Assembly: GCA_019009955.1 (NCBI GenBank)
Contig: CM032233.1
Location: forward strand, 112,392,001 to 112,456,000
Length of the DNA: 64,000 nucleotides
Reading direction: 5' to 3'
Origin: Riptortus pedestris
Lineage: Eukaryota; Arthropoda; Insecta; Hemiptera; Alydidae
Shown here: piece by piece, positions 35,273 through 53,010 of the stretch
How the letters are laid out: every line of letters starts with the position of its first letter
How positions within the stretch are numbered: the stretch's first letter is position 1
Notes under the pieces: generated by a model
Database searches by the model: none
The model's input: the letters and a program-made list of their open reading frames with translations, nothing else
What the model was told of the DNA's origin: nothing
Made by a program: the position numbers and the translations under genes

Positions 35273-37736
35273 GATTAGTTAAATAATTGTTTTCATTTAT
35301 TTATTACTCTTGCTCTTTTATATTTTCCTCTTGAAATTTTTATTTCTTTGTTCGAATCAAATTATCCAATGCTCTTAAAAACTGATTACTTATATTTTCC
35401 TCTGTTGTGTATAGTAAAATTTATCTGTTTAAGATTTTATGACTGTATTAAATAATTAAATTTAGCTTTGTTCAGTAAAGCTTTCAACCCTAAAACTAAT
35501 TGTAAATAACCATATTAAATTTACTCCAGTAACACTGTGAATATCTTAAAAGAGTAAGCTATAAAGTCATTTGCATTTGACTAAAATTTTCTGTAAAAAT
35601 TACAGAAGTTGCTGAAAAGCTACAAGCTAACAATGTTCAGCTTGTTTTCTGTCAATTTAAATTTCTTTCTAAGTTTATGTACTATATTGATCTTTTCAAA
35701 GACCTATAACATGCTTCTAAATGAAACAGGTTTTACTGCTTTAAAAAATAGGTTTGAAAAAATTCATGGAACTAGATGAATTAAAAATTAATACACTATC
35801 ATTTTGATTTAAACACTACTCTTTTTGTGGGTACTGTTCACCCATTTCTTGAATTAACTCAATTAGAATAGACATTATTAGGAATTATCCTATGAAATTT
35901 GGTTATAAAGATCAAACTTTTATTATCCAAATAAAATAAGATTAATTTAACAAATAGCTTGCTGGAACTATCCATGAACATTCTTGAAACTGAAATTGAA
36001 GTTACATATTATATCATACTAGGGGTTTTATAATGTTCAAAACAATGGTTCTAGTCTGTGTATTAAAAATGATGATTACAAATATTTTAATATAAACTTG
36101 TCACCTTCAGAACACCACAAATTGGTGATATTTAGCTCATCTGATTGTGATGGCTGTGTATGATATTTATGTTTATCAAAGAGTTATTATCTATTTTAAA
36201 TATATATGTATACATAAATGACTAAATGTGTAAGATTAAATATACACAAACTCACTTTACAAACCAAACATTTAATACACTCTAACATTACTTAATTTAA
36301 AACATCACAACATGTACATATTTATCCTTACCTATGTATAGTATGTGCTTATACAAATTTAATGTGCATTTGTATATTAAAGCTTGTATATTAAGAAAAT
36401 TTATAGATATTTATAGCTGTTATTTGTTCAGGCTGTATAATATCATTTTTCCTCCTAAAGTTACATTGTGTTTGTAAAACATTTGATACAATTTCAGGTT
36501 ACAGTTTGTAAGTCATAATTTATTAATCTGAATGAGACTATGCCATTGTTCTCCATGCATTGTCAGAAATTAAGCCTAAGCCAACTGTGCCTTCAGAATG
36601 GCAGGCAGTTTTCCTCATATTCTTTGATACTTGTTGTCTGGTTGTTTAGTGTCTTTATTCGTGGACTGATAGTTTAATTGTGTTTCTTTTTTTCTTTGCC
36701 AGGAAGTTGTTATTCCTGAAGAAGAATGTAACATAGCTGTATCCCCTCCCCCCATTCCTTTTAGTAGGATAAAGATAATAGCAATAATTATTAATAATTT
36801 TAATAGATTCCTAAGCTTGGATTAATTATTTTGTATTGTTATAATCTAACTTAAGAAGATACTTTTTGAAGCAGCTTAAATTAAATATATTTAATTCAAA
36901 GATACAATATAATCTCAGCAAATTCATGTAATAAATCGATAATTGATTACAACTTGTTTCGCTGTATATAGTAAACATTATGACTTAATTTATTAATTGC
37001 TACATTTATAGAAAACAAAGTATTGATGGAAGAGAAGTGATATATATCATTTACCTTCTATTGGCTAAAAATTGTAATGGTCTCTTGAATTATTTACTTA
37101 GTATGTAAAAAATATATTTTCTTCATTAGAAAAGCCAGTAAATAAGTAATCTTAATGTTACCCTCAGAAAGTGTGATACAATTTTATTTTAAAAACGATT
37201 TCAGAATGTTATGTTTTTTCCATGGGATGGAATGGTTGTAATTTGTTTAGTGATGGTTTGTCAATAGTAATTAAGTAATATGCACATTTCTGGAAATCAA
37301 TTTTAGAAGTAATGATATTTGTTAAATAATGTTACTTTTACACTCGAAGCAATATTATTCTTAGGAACTACTTGTCATCTGAAGTTCTTTCATAACCTTG
37401 TAAATATATATTTGTATTAATTTAGGCCCCCAAATTCACTGGTTTAGTCATTAATAGGGCCAGGGAATTTATTTTTGAGTTCTCTATGACTATAAACCAT
37501 GTAGTTGTTATGAATAAAGAAATATATTTATATAATGTTTTTTATTTGTGTTATAGTAAACAGCTACCTTAATTAATAAAGCATACAAGTTAATTATAGC
37601 ATGAAAGGAAGCAATAGCAAATTGGGAATGTCCCCCTAGAGGAAATCACCATCTTTTGGCATGGATACTCAATATAATTTAGAGCTGCCAGAATTTATTA
37701 GGCCTTGAGATCAATGTTGGATGGAAATTATCGTAC
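35273..37736. other. Intergenic AT-rich DNA
   Basis: No repeat family recognised. One exon-like stretch at 36703-36825 is discussed in the findings. Confidence 0.5.
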
Positions 37737-37792
37737 TTAACCCTTTAATTGCACAAAGCCACTATAGTGGCTTTGTGCAATTAAAGGGTTAA
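37737..37792. repeat. Perfect 56-bp palindrome bounded by TTAA
   Basis: TTAA, then two 24-base arms that are exact reverse complements with no spacer (CCCTTTAATTGCACAAAGCC plus ACTA, mirrored), then TTAA. Its CCCTTTAA ends match those of the MITE at 40107-40824, so it looks like a piggyBac-type element reduced to its inverted repeats. Confidence 0.95.
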
Positions 37793-40102
37793 TACCATAA
37801 CATACAGCTATGGGCCATAGTGCTTTGTACCAAGTTTTAGAGGTGAGGGCCTGAATGTCTTCATAATTTGACCAATGGTCCCAGTGTTAGACCAAAATGA
37901 GACCAATCTTTTAATGAAAACGATCTTCACACAGGGCTGTATAAACTAATCAGATTTCTCCTGTCAGAACATGTCTTACACTAGAAATGTTTAAACTTTA
38001 ATATTTCACTTTTTTAATATAAGGAAAATAATAAAGCTGAGCAACAAGGGCTAACTTCCAATGAGAGGGAAGATCAGAATGAAACAGAGGGGGCGGAGAA
38101 GATGTTGCAGTCTTTTTAAATACACTTCCCCACTCTTATTAGAAAAGTGATGTGGGAAGGATTCAATGAGGTAAATTTTGACATGATAGTTTTTATTTTT
38201 GATACTCTGGCAAGATCAGAATTACAATATTAGCCAAGTTCAAGTTTCCTGAACTTATAATGTTAATTTTAAGTTAGGATGGGGCTAAATACAATAAGAA
38301 AGTGAAATTCCAGGACAATATTATAAGTTTGTGTATATATAAAATTGTATCGTCTGTCTTTACATTTTATTTCCTCAAAATTTTATAACATTTTTTTGTG
38401 TCACATGGAATTGATATGAACAATTTTTGGCTTTGGTGTCTGTTAGCTTTTAACACCTGAATTACTGAACTGAATTTTATTAAACTTCGTACTGTATTGC
38501 TCCTAACCTAATTTTAGGCTATACTAATATTCTCAGAGATGAACAGGAATGGGGGGTTATAAGGAAGGCCTGAAATGAAAAATCGTGATATTTCATTTCC
38601 TATTGGTTTTTCAACAAATGTGCACGTAACAAAAGTTCTCATGTAATGTTTTTAAAATGCATGAAAAATTATAGATGAAGTCCCCAATTTTCCACGGTAC
38701 AAACGACAAACTCAGGTCTCTGTATGTGGGGTAGTATTATCACCTCCTTGATTATAAGATATATTAACATTTTAGATGGCAATGGAATAGAAAGGTGAAT
38801 AACAGATAGATAGTAATAGATACTATACTATGGTGTGTGAAGCGTTTGGATAATGAAAATAGTAAAATAGAACGCCTAGTACCAATATGGGAAAAGGGCC
38901 GATGCATGGTTGAAGAAGATCCAAAGAAATACTTCAAATTTCTATAATATATATTCCAAAATGAGAATGAAATTAAAAAGCTTTGGCGGGTGTCACACTT
39001 AACCTCAAATGCTCTTTTTATTTTGATATTAAAATTTCAGATAAAGAATGAAAAATAAAAGAGAATATTCAATTTATAAAAAAAAAAGTTGTAAATAAGA
39101 AAACTGGATTAAAGTATTTAAATAATATATTTTTCAGAATAGTAGGTAAGAAACATCTAATTTATAAATACAAGTAAAAATTAAAATTAGTATAAAAGCC
39201 AACATTTCTTTGTAACTAGTAAACCAATAGTTTGGTTAATGTGTTTTATATCAGGTCTATACTTCATCTGAGAATCAATTTCTCAATCAGCTGAACCTGG
39301 TAAATCCTGTCATTTTTAACTAGTCTTGATATGGTTCTTTTGCCAGGAAATCGACTTGATATAATTTTAGGCTTAAGGAACACATACTTTTCCAGAGACT
39401 ATCAAACATAGGGAGGCATGTGAATTTTTTTTTAAAACTAGAGTAAAGAATGATGACATTCTGCCAGCATCTATTGCAATACCTTTTCTTTCCTAAACCA
39501 TGAAGACTCATAAAATACTTTTTCACCAGCTATTATTTTAATACTTCAGATCTTGAAACGTGAAGAAACTAAATAAAAAAGGATATGATCAGTGAATATG
39601 TTTGAATTAAATTTCTTACTTTTGATGAATTTCTCAATCAACCATTTGTACTTCAGGCCTAGGCCCATTTGTGGTCCATTGACACCACATTAATTTATTC
39701 TCCACTCCATGATAAACAACTTATTGTAATGGGCTCAGTATTTGTTAATCAATTGTATTCAGAATCCCTACTACACTTTCTTATGGCGTTTTAATGCATC
39801 ACTTGAAAGTTCTCCTTCATTATTCTTTAAAAATAACTATTTTTGAAAGTTCTTAATAATGTGTTAAGTAGACTTTTTTGCCCCATACTATTCCATCACT
39901 ATTGGATAATGTCAGTATTTCCTAAACTTCACAGCTAATTTACCTTCAAGAAAAATAGCCAAATACCAAGAACTAATAAAAAATTGCCAAAGCAATAGAA
40001 TATACCATTAGAATGTCAAAATTTTAATTGTTAATTCACACTGGCCGGCGGAAGGCTCTTTTATTGTTGTACAACTAACCTATTACAGTCAATACTTATA
40101 GT
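37793..40102. other. Intergenic with decayed B and A remnants
   Basis: 37921-37965 is a decayed B start (CACACAGGGCTGTATAAACT). 38385-38640 is a decayed family A 3' part on the - strand (GGCTTTGGTGTCTGTTAG; GTTATAAGGAAGGCCTGAAA; TTTCATTTCCTATTGGTTTT). One exon-like stretch at 38024-38119 is in the findings. The rest is plain. Confidence 0.55.
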
Positions 40103-40828
40103 TTAACCCTTTAACAGCTAAGGAGGCGGGCGGAGATTTGCAGCCAGTAGCTGAGGAGGGCCAGCCGGCTATCACCCTCCCAAGCTAAGGGGTCCAGGCC
40201 ACTCATGGCAGATGCCTCCTTCAATACCTCACTCCCTTTTCCGACTATTTCTTAATGTTTTATTTTCTTTGTATGATTCTGTAATACCTATATCATTATT
40301 TCAATAAATTGAAATGCTATTGTAATGAAAGATTACGTGATTTATGAAGGAAATAATGAACATGATTGTAAAGATTTTATTATTTTTTATATAATTTGTT
40401 TTTTATTTGAAGTAATATTTTAATAATTTACCTTTTTTTTTTTTTTTAATTTGAAGTTATATTTTAATTATTTACCAATATACAATAGCAGGTAGAAGAG
40501 GGATGGGTTGGGTTTCCCTCCTTGGAAAACCCAAAGATTCCACAGTTACGTGATCGGAACAAATATTTCCCCAATAGAGACACCCCTGCAGCCTAGCGGC
40601 TGCTAGAAATATTTATTAACTCTCCGAGGATCCGCTAGGATGTACCACAGTCGGGATGAGTTATATCGCCTGGAACTGGGAGCGGTAAAACAGTGGGAAA
40701 ACGGTGACGAGATATCTCATCCTGCGTGAGGGGGTAGCGGGCAGCCAGGAACGAGTTATCTCATCTGGAGCTGGTGGGGTTCGTTTCCGTCCGACGAGAC
40801 ATCTCGTCTGGAGCTATTAAAGGGTTAA
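40103..40828. mobile_element. piggyBac-type MITE, 718 bp
   Basis: Element 40107-40824 between TTAA repeats. Inverted ends CCCTTTAACAGCT and the reverse of CCCTTTAATAGCT. The right half carries four spaced copies of a motif like GACGAGATATCTCATCTGGA (40653, 40707, 40750, 40792), GC-rich against an AT-rich background. No transposase. Confidence 0.9.
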
Positions 40829-42919
40829 TATTTAATTTTTATTTATGGTGATTTTAGTATCTTATGGGGGTAGTACTTGCATAGCAAGCACTTGACTATG
40901 GTGTTTTCAATCTGGGATGTTTTCCAGAATGATAAGTACAGTCAATGAAAACAATCCCGAGCAAATTTAAAATCAATTAAAAGACCCCGTAACTATAAAC
41001 ATAATGGACTAGATTGCCTATTACTTCAAATAATTGGATACCATTGATTTTCATTATTTCGTGTAATCGAGACATTCAGTGCTGTAATGGGCTAACCAAA
41101 AATGTTAATATCTATAAAAATGAGGAAAGAAAAATTATTACTTTCTATAAAAAAAAGTTTATAAAAACCAAAAACATATAAATTAGATGATGTAATTATC
41201 AAGTAAAGATGGTTTGAATCGTTCTTGCACTCCACTTAAGGTAAATGTTTGCTGCTGATCTCATTAACTGAAATATGAAAACTATGTGATTTAACTCTTG
41301 GTATTGCACTGAAAGCGTCATTTACAAAAAACAAAGACATACTTCTGTAGGAATAATGTTTTGTACAAATGCTTGTCAAAACAAAATCACTAACTACTGC
41401 ATGTGGAGGATACATGGAGCAGTGCTGAAGAAATGGAATTTTGTTTTAGATGAACCTGATATCACCTGAGCTATAACAAACGGTAAGCTTGAGGTCATTA
41501 AGGCATGTAAAAAAGATGCATCTCAGCAGGATACCAAAAATGATGTCATATGGTGCACTGGGAGGATAGATGAATAGAACAGGGGTAGGGCTTTGGAATC
41601 TGGACATCCAAATCAGAAAGCAAACCAAATGGAGAGAATTGGAATCAATGGTTAAAGGTAGAAGTGGAAACCAAGGTCTTAGAGGGACTGTGCAAGTTGT
41701 TAACTTAGCTACTATGTAAAAGAAAGGTAAAAAGCATAAATATAAAATTAAGGAAACAATAGTAAATATTTAAAACAGACAGCAGTCGGACAAAAAATAT
41801 ATTTATTTACAAATTAAAGTATGATCAAAATGCTGATCTAAGTGTCAATGAGGAAATTAATCCATATAGCATAATTGGTACTAATGTAGAAAAATATTTA
41901 CAATAACATTAAAATATGAATTGTAAAAATATGTAAATCTTATTGCAATAATTAATGCTTCTGCACAGCTCAAGATTCAAAAGTGTTGTTCGTTAAAGCA
42001 CTGGATATCTAGAACAGAATAAAACAAAACCATAATAGTTAGTTATTAATAAAAAAAAAAAAAAAAAAAAACTTTACAGAATTCATTTTTTCTTGACAAG
42101 AACTAAAAACAAATAGGTCAGATTATGTACTGCATATTTCCTTCCAGAACTAATGAGTTGTTAGAAGTGAAAACGTTTTTTTAATCTCATATAAATACCA
42201 ACATTTCAATGTTGATCTCAACCCCATAAGTTTCCTCGGGATTAAACGAGAAGGAAAAATGTTAATAGGCACAGCAAGGAATAGATGAACTTTGTAAGTG
42301 AAATATTTATAGAATTTGATTTAACACCACACGAGACAAAAAAAATCTGACTCAGGATATTTAAAATAAACTTTCTTTATGACAGACTGGTGGAATATTA
42401 TAGTAGTAACTTAAAAGCTAGTAATGCTGTCTGATTTAATAATAAAGGGGCATCGGGAGAGATTCCATAAACATAAGTACTTTATACAAATAATTAAAAC
42501 AGAAAAAATATCAAGGTATGAAAATTAAAACTATAAGGGGTAAATTATAGTAAAAGACGAACTTTATTGGCAATCTACTAAAAATGACTACAAGTTAATA
42601 TTTTTATTTCAAAGCAAATATGAAGTGATAAATTCAATTAGCTTTTTTATTTTTTACATTATTATCAACAGCTTAATAACTGGAATAAGTTCTCCATTTT
42701 TAAAAATATCCTCAAAAATACTCCAACAAAAGCATTACAATTATATATCAAAATCTATGAGTATTAAAATTTGTTTTCCAAATTCATAAAATCCTAAGTT
42801 AATATGCTTAGGGTGTCAATGATATTGACATATACATAGAAAATTGGTGGTTAACGCTTATTTACTAAAGGGAAAATTATATTTCTCCATACTTACATTT
42901 AAGACATTTTATTCAGTTT
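40829..42919. other. Region downstream of the REEP5-like gene
   Basis: AT-rich, with an A run at 42051-42070. May include the 3' UTR of the REEP5-like gene; several TTTATT (reverse AATAAA) sites exist, the first at 42908-42913 only 6 bases past the stop, so the poly(A) site cannot be fixed. Confidence 0.45.
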
Positions 42920-47646
<4,727 letters not shown>

Positions 47647-47758
47647 TTAACCGGTGCTTAGGCAAAATTTAACTTACTGCAAACCTTCTTGGGGCTGGAG
47701 GGGGTAAGGGGAGCAAAGACGAACCGCCGTTACGAAAAGCCTCGCTCACATCAACTCA

Positions 47759-47945
47759 GCGAATGGCGGGCAATCTACAGTGGCGCTCCTTACACTCATA
47801 ACAGTTATTAAATGAATATTAATTTATTAACCCGCGTTTAGGCTATTTTGCTTGAACTTTTAACTAGGTAAAACAAAGGTACGTCACACGGGTGTTGCTT
47901 AAACAAAGAAGGGTACTTGTCGATTAACGGGAGGCCACTCATTTA
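47759..47945 (+). repeat. Segment D, copy next to REEP5-like promoter
   Basis: Begins AGCGAATGGCGGGCAATCTA about 110 bp upstream of the REEP5-like ATG and ends GGGAGGCCACTCATTTAAAG. Further copies are at 49450-49640 and 51787-51975. It contains GGTACGTCAC...GTGTTG...AAACAAAG, a diverged version of the family B start. Confidence 0.8.
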
Positions 47946-48829
47946 AAGACGATTATTAAATAATAATAGAAGAAAATCACTTTATTATTTAAAATAACAC
48001 TTCTAGAATTCATAATTAAAAAAGATTATTAAATAAAAATAATAATAAAATCACTTTATTTATTAAAATGGCACTTCTAGAATTAATAATTGAACACGAT
48101 TATTAAATGATAATAATAAAAAACAATCATTTTATTATTTAAAATAACGCTTCTGGAATATATAATTAAAAACGATTATTAAATCATAATAATAATTTAT
48201 TACTCAAAATAACACATCTAGAATTTATAATTAAAGACGATTATTAAATCATAATAAAAAGAAAATCGCTTTACTATTGAATATAGCACTTCTAGAATTT
48301 ATAATTAAAAACGATTATTAAATCTTAATAAAAAAAAATCACTTTAATATTCAAAATAACACATCTAGAATTTATAATTAAAGACGATTATTAAATCATA
48401 ATAATAAAAAATCACTTTATTAATTAAAATGGCACTTCTAGAATTTATAATTAAAGCCGATTATTAAATCTTAATAAAAAATCACTTTATTAATTAAAAT
48501 GGCACTTCTAGAATTTATAATAAAGCCGATTATTAAATCTTAATAAAAAAAATCACTGTATTAATTAAAATGACACTTCTAGGATTTATAATTGAAGACA
48601 ATTATTAAATCATAATAATAAAAAAGACACTTTATTATTTAAAATAACGCTTCTGGATTATATAATTAAAAACGATTATAAAATCATAATAATAATTTAT
48701 TACTTAAAATAACACATCTAGAATTTATAATTAAAAACGACTATTAAATCTTAATAAAAAATCACTTTATTAATTAAAATGGCACTTCTAGAATTTATAA
48801 TTAAAGCCGATTATTAAATCATACTAAAA

Positions 48830-49265
48830 AGTCCGTCACGCAGGGGCTGCGTAAACTAAGCAGATTTCCCACGTGTAGTTTTACAATAGAGAAATTTCAC
48901 GAGAGCCGAAGAGTTAAGAAAACGGCTGACCTAGCTTTTGGCGGGAAACGCTCTCATCCGTTAGCCGCCCCAATTTCATAAAATGGCAACACATTTCGGT
49001 TAATATGCAAGATAGAGAATAAATGTATATAACAATATTTATAGTAAATTCGATTTTCAATAAGATTGATTCTATACAATTTTTCGATCCGACGTATAGT
49101 AACGGAAATATTTCAAATTTTAGAAAATCCTCCCCTCTAAACCCCCCCCTGCCACTGGTCCGATTTCAGCCAATAACGAACTAGATCTTTCTTTTTACAT
49201 AAAACGACTAAATATCGAGTTTGGTAACGATCAAACAAAAATTGCGACTGCTAGAGTGGTAACAG

Positions 49266-49325
<60 letters not shown>

Positions 49326-49446
49326 TTTTGAACGGACCTCATTTTCGTCATCTACTAGGTAGGATCGATGGACATTTGAAGAAAAATGTCGAATATCCGT
49401 CATGAGTAGAACCTCAATAGCTGATTTCCCTTAGGGGAAATCTGCT
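48830..49446 (+). mobile_element. Family B copy B1
   Basis: Full B: AGTCCGTCACGCAGGGGCTG start, (TA)n at 49270-49321, TTTTGAACGGACCTCATTTT block, and hairpin end CCCTTAGGGGAAATCTGCT. Next to segment D. Confidence 0.9.
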
Positions 49447-49998
49447 AAAAGCGAATGGCGGGCCATCTACAGTGGCGTTCCTTACCCTCTTAACAGTTAT
49501 TAAATGAATATTAATTTATTAACCCGCGTTTAGGATATTTTACTCAAACTTTTAACTAAGTAGAACAAAGGTACGTCACTCAGGTGTTGAGTAAACTAAG
49601 CAGGCTACTTATCGATTAACGGGAGGCCGCTCATTTAAAGACGATTATTAAATCACAATAAAAAGAAAATCACTTTATTATTTAAAATAACACTTCTATA
49701 ATTAAGACCATTATTTAATCATAATAAAAAAAACACTTTATTTTAAAAATAGCACTTCTGCCATTTATTATATAATTTTCCTTAATAAAACATTATTAAG
49801 AAAAAAACACTTACACACAATCATAATAATAATTTATTACTTAAAATAACACATCTAGAATTTATAATTAAAGACGATTATTAAATATTACAAGAAAAAG
49901 TCACTTTAATATTTAAAATAATACTTCTAGAAATTATAATAAAAGACGATTATTAAATCATAATAAAAAGAAAACCACTTTACTATTAAAAATAAAAA

Positions 49999-50489
49999 AG
50001 TCCGTTACGCAGGGGCTGCGTAAACTAAGCAGATTTCCCACGTGAAGTTTTACAGTAGAGAAATCTGCCCAATAACAAATGAATTAGTAAGGGATCCTTA
50101 AACCTATTCATGAGGGACGAATAGTTACGGAAACGGCCGCCAGTGCTCTCGGCGGAAAATCCGGAACATAACCGACTCCTGCCGACCATACACAGAATAC
50201 AAATGCAAATATCTCGGTTAATATTCAAGATAAAAAATAAATGTATAGAACAATATTTATAGTAAATTTAATTTGCAATAAGATTGATTCTATACAATTT
50301 TTCGATCCGACGCATAATAACGGAGATATTTTGAATTTGAATTTTCAAAATTCCCCCTCTAAACCCCCCTCCCTCCCACTGGTCCGATTTCAGCCATTAA
50401 CGAGCTTGATCTTTATTTTTACATAAAACGATTAAATTCCGAGTTTGGTAACGATCAAAAAAAAATTTCAACCGCTAGAGCGTTAACAG

Positions 50490-50561
<72 letters not shown>

Positions 50562-50679
50562 GAACGGACCTCATTTTCGTCATCTCCTGGGTAGGATCGT
50601 TGGACATTTGAAGAAATTTTTCGAAACTCGCGTCATGAGTACGACCTCAATAGCTGATTTCCCTTAAGGGAAATCTGCT
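49999..50679 (+). mobile_element. Family B copy B2, inserted in a C monomer
   Basis: Full B with (TA)n at 50495-50555. Flanks are the two parts of one C monomer (TACTATTAAAAATAAAA before, AATAACACTTCTAGAATT after), which gives a near-exact insertion site without an obvious target duplication. Confidence 0.9.
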
Positions 50680-51155
50680 AATAACACTTCTAGAATTTAT
50701 TATTAAAAACGATTATTAAATCTTAATAAAAAAATCACTTTAATATTTAAAATAACACATCTAGAATTTATAATTAAAGACGATTATCAAATCATAATAA
50801 TAAAAAATCATTTTATTAATTAAAATGGCACTTCTAGAATTTATAATAAAGCCGATTATTAAATCTTAATAAAAAAAATCACTGTATTAATTAAAATGAC
50901 ACTTCTAGGATTTATAATTGAAGACAATTATTAAATCATAATAATAAAAAAGACACTTTATTATTTAAAATAACGCTTCTGGATTATATAATTAAAAACG
51001 ATTATAAAATCACAATAATAATTTATTACTTAAAATAACACATCTAGAATTTATAATTAAAAACGACTATTAAATCTTAATAAAAAATCACTTTATTAAT
51101 TAAAATGGCACTTCTAGAATTTATAATTAAAGCCGATTATTAAATCATACTAAAA

Positions 51156-51590
51156 AGTCCGTCACGCAGGGGCTGCGTAAACTAAGCAGATTTCCCACGT
51201 GTAGTTTTACAATAGAGAAATTTCACGAGAGCCGAAGAGTTAAGAAAACGGCTGACCTAGCTTTTGGCGGGAAACGCTCTCATCCGTTAGCCGCCCCAAT
51301 TTCATAAAATGGCAACACATTTCGGTTAATATGCAAGATAGAGAATAAATGTATATAACTATATTTATAGTAAATTCGATTTTCAATAAGATTGATTCTA
51401 TACAATTTTTCGATCCGACGTATAGTAACGGAAATACTTCAAATTTTAGAAAATCCTCCCCTCTAAACCCCCCCTGCCACTGGTCCGATTTCAGCCAATA
51501 ACGAACTAGATCTTTCTTTTTACATAAAACGACTAAATATCGAGTTTGGTAACGATCAAACAAAAATTGCGACTGTTAGAGCGGTAACAG

Positions 51591-51662
<72 letters not shown>

Positions 51663-51783
51663 TTTTGAACGGACCTCATTTTCGTCATCTACTAGGTAGG
51701 ATCGATGGACATTTGAAGAAAAATGTCGAATATCCGTCATGAGTAGAACCTCAATAGCTGATTTCCCTTAGGGGAAATCTGCT
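51156..51783 (+). mobile_element. Family B copy B3
   Basis: Counterpart of B1 in the second higher-order unit; differs mainly in (TA)n length. Confidence 0.92.
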
Positions 51784-52337
51784 AAAAGCGAATGGCGGGC
51801 CATCTACAGTGGCGTTCCTTACCCTCTTAACAGTTTTTAAATGAATATTAATTTATTAACCCGCGTTTAGGATATTTTACTCAAACTTTTAACTAAGTAG
51901 AACAAAGGTACGTCACTCAGGTGTTGAGTAAACTAAGCAGGCTACTTATCGATTAACGGGAGGCCGCTCATTTAAAGACGATTATTAAATCACAATAAAA
52001 AGAAAATCACTTTATTATTTAAAATAACACTTCTATAATTAAGACCATTATTTAATCATAATAAAAAAAAACACTTTATTTTAAAAATAGCACTTCTGCC
52101 ATTTATTATATAATTTTCCTTAATAAAACATTATTAAGAAAAAAACACTTACACACAATCATAATAATAATTTATTACTTAAAATAACACATCTAGAATT
52201 TATAATTAAATGTCGATTATTAAATATTACAAGAAAAAGTCACTTTAATATTTAAAATAATACTTCTAGAATTTATAATAAAAGACGATTATTAAATCAT
52301 AATAAAAAGAAAACCACTTTACTATTAAAAATAAAAA

Positions 52338-52827
52338 AGTCCGTTACGCAGGGGCTGCGTAAACTAAGCAGATTTCCCACGTGAAGTTTTACAGTAGAGA
52401 AATCTGCCCAATAACAAATGAATTAGTAAGGGATCCTTAAACCTATTCATGAGGGACGAATAGTTACGGAAACGGCCGCCAGTGCTCTCGGCGGAAAATC
52501 CGGAACATAACCGACTCCTGCCGACCATACACAGAATACAAATGCAAATATCTCGGTTAATATTCAAGATAAAAAATAAATGTATAGAACAATATTTATA
52601 GTAAATTTAATTTGCAATAAGATTGATTCTATACAATTTTTCGATCCGACGCATAATAACGGAGATATTTTGAATTTGAATTTTCAAAATTCCCCCTCTA
52701 AACCCCCCTCCCTCCCACTGGTCCGATTTCAGCCATTAACGAGCTTGATCTTTATTTTTACATAAAACGATTAAATTCAGAGTTTGGTATCGATCAAAAA
52801 AAAATTTCAAGCGCTAGAGAGTTAACA

Positions 52828-52892
<65 letters not shown>

Positions 52893-53010
52893 GAACGGAC
52901 CTCATTTTCGTCATCTCCTGGGTAGGATCGTTGGACATTTGAAGAAATTTTTCGAAACTCGCGTCATGAGTACGACCTCAATAGCTGATTTCCCTTAAGG
53001 GAAATCTGCT
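52338..53010 (+). mobile_element. Family B copy B4
   Basis: Counterpart of B2 in the second higher-order unit, with the same C-monomer flanks. Confidence 0.92.

Noticed and set aside
50025..52567. Two identical 67-codon frames (50025-50228 and 52364-52567) as a duplicated gene
   Set aside because: They lie inside family B copies B2 and B4 and are identical only because the 2.33-kb unit is duplicated. A diverged version occurs in other B copies with stops.
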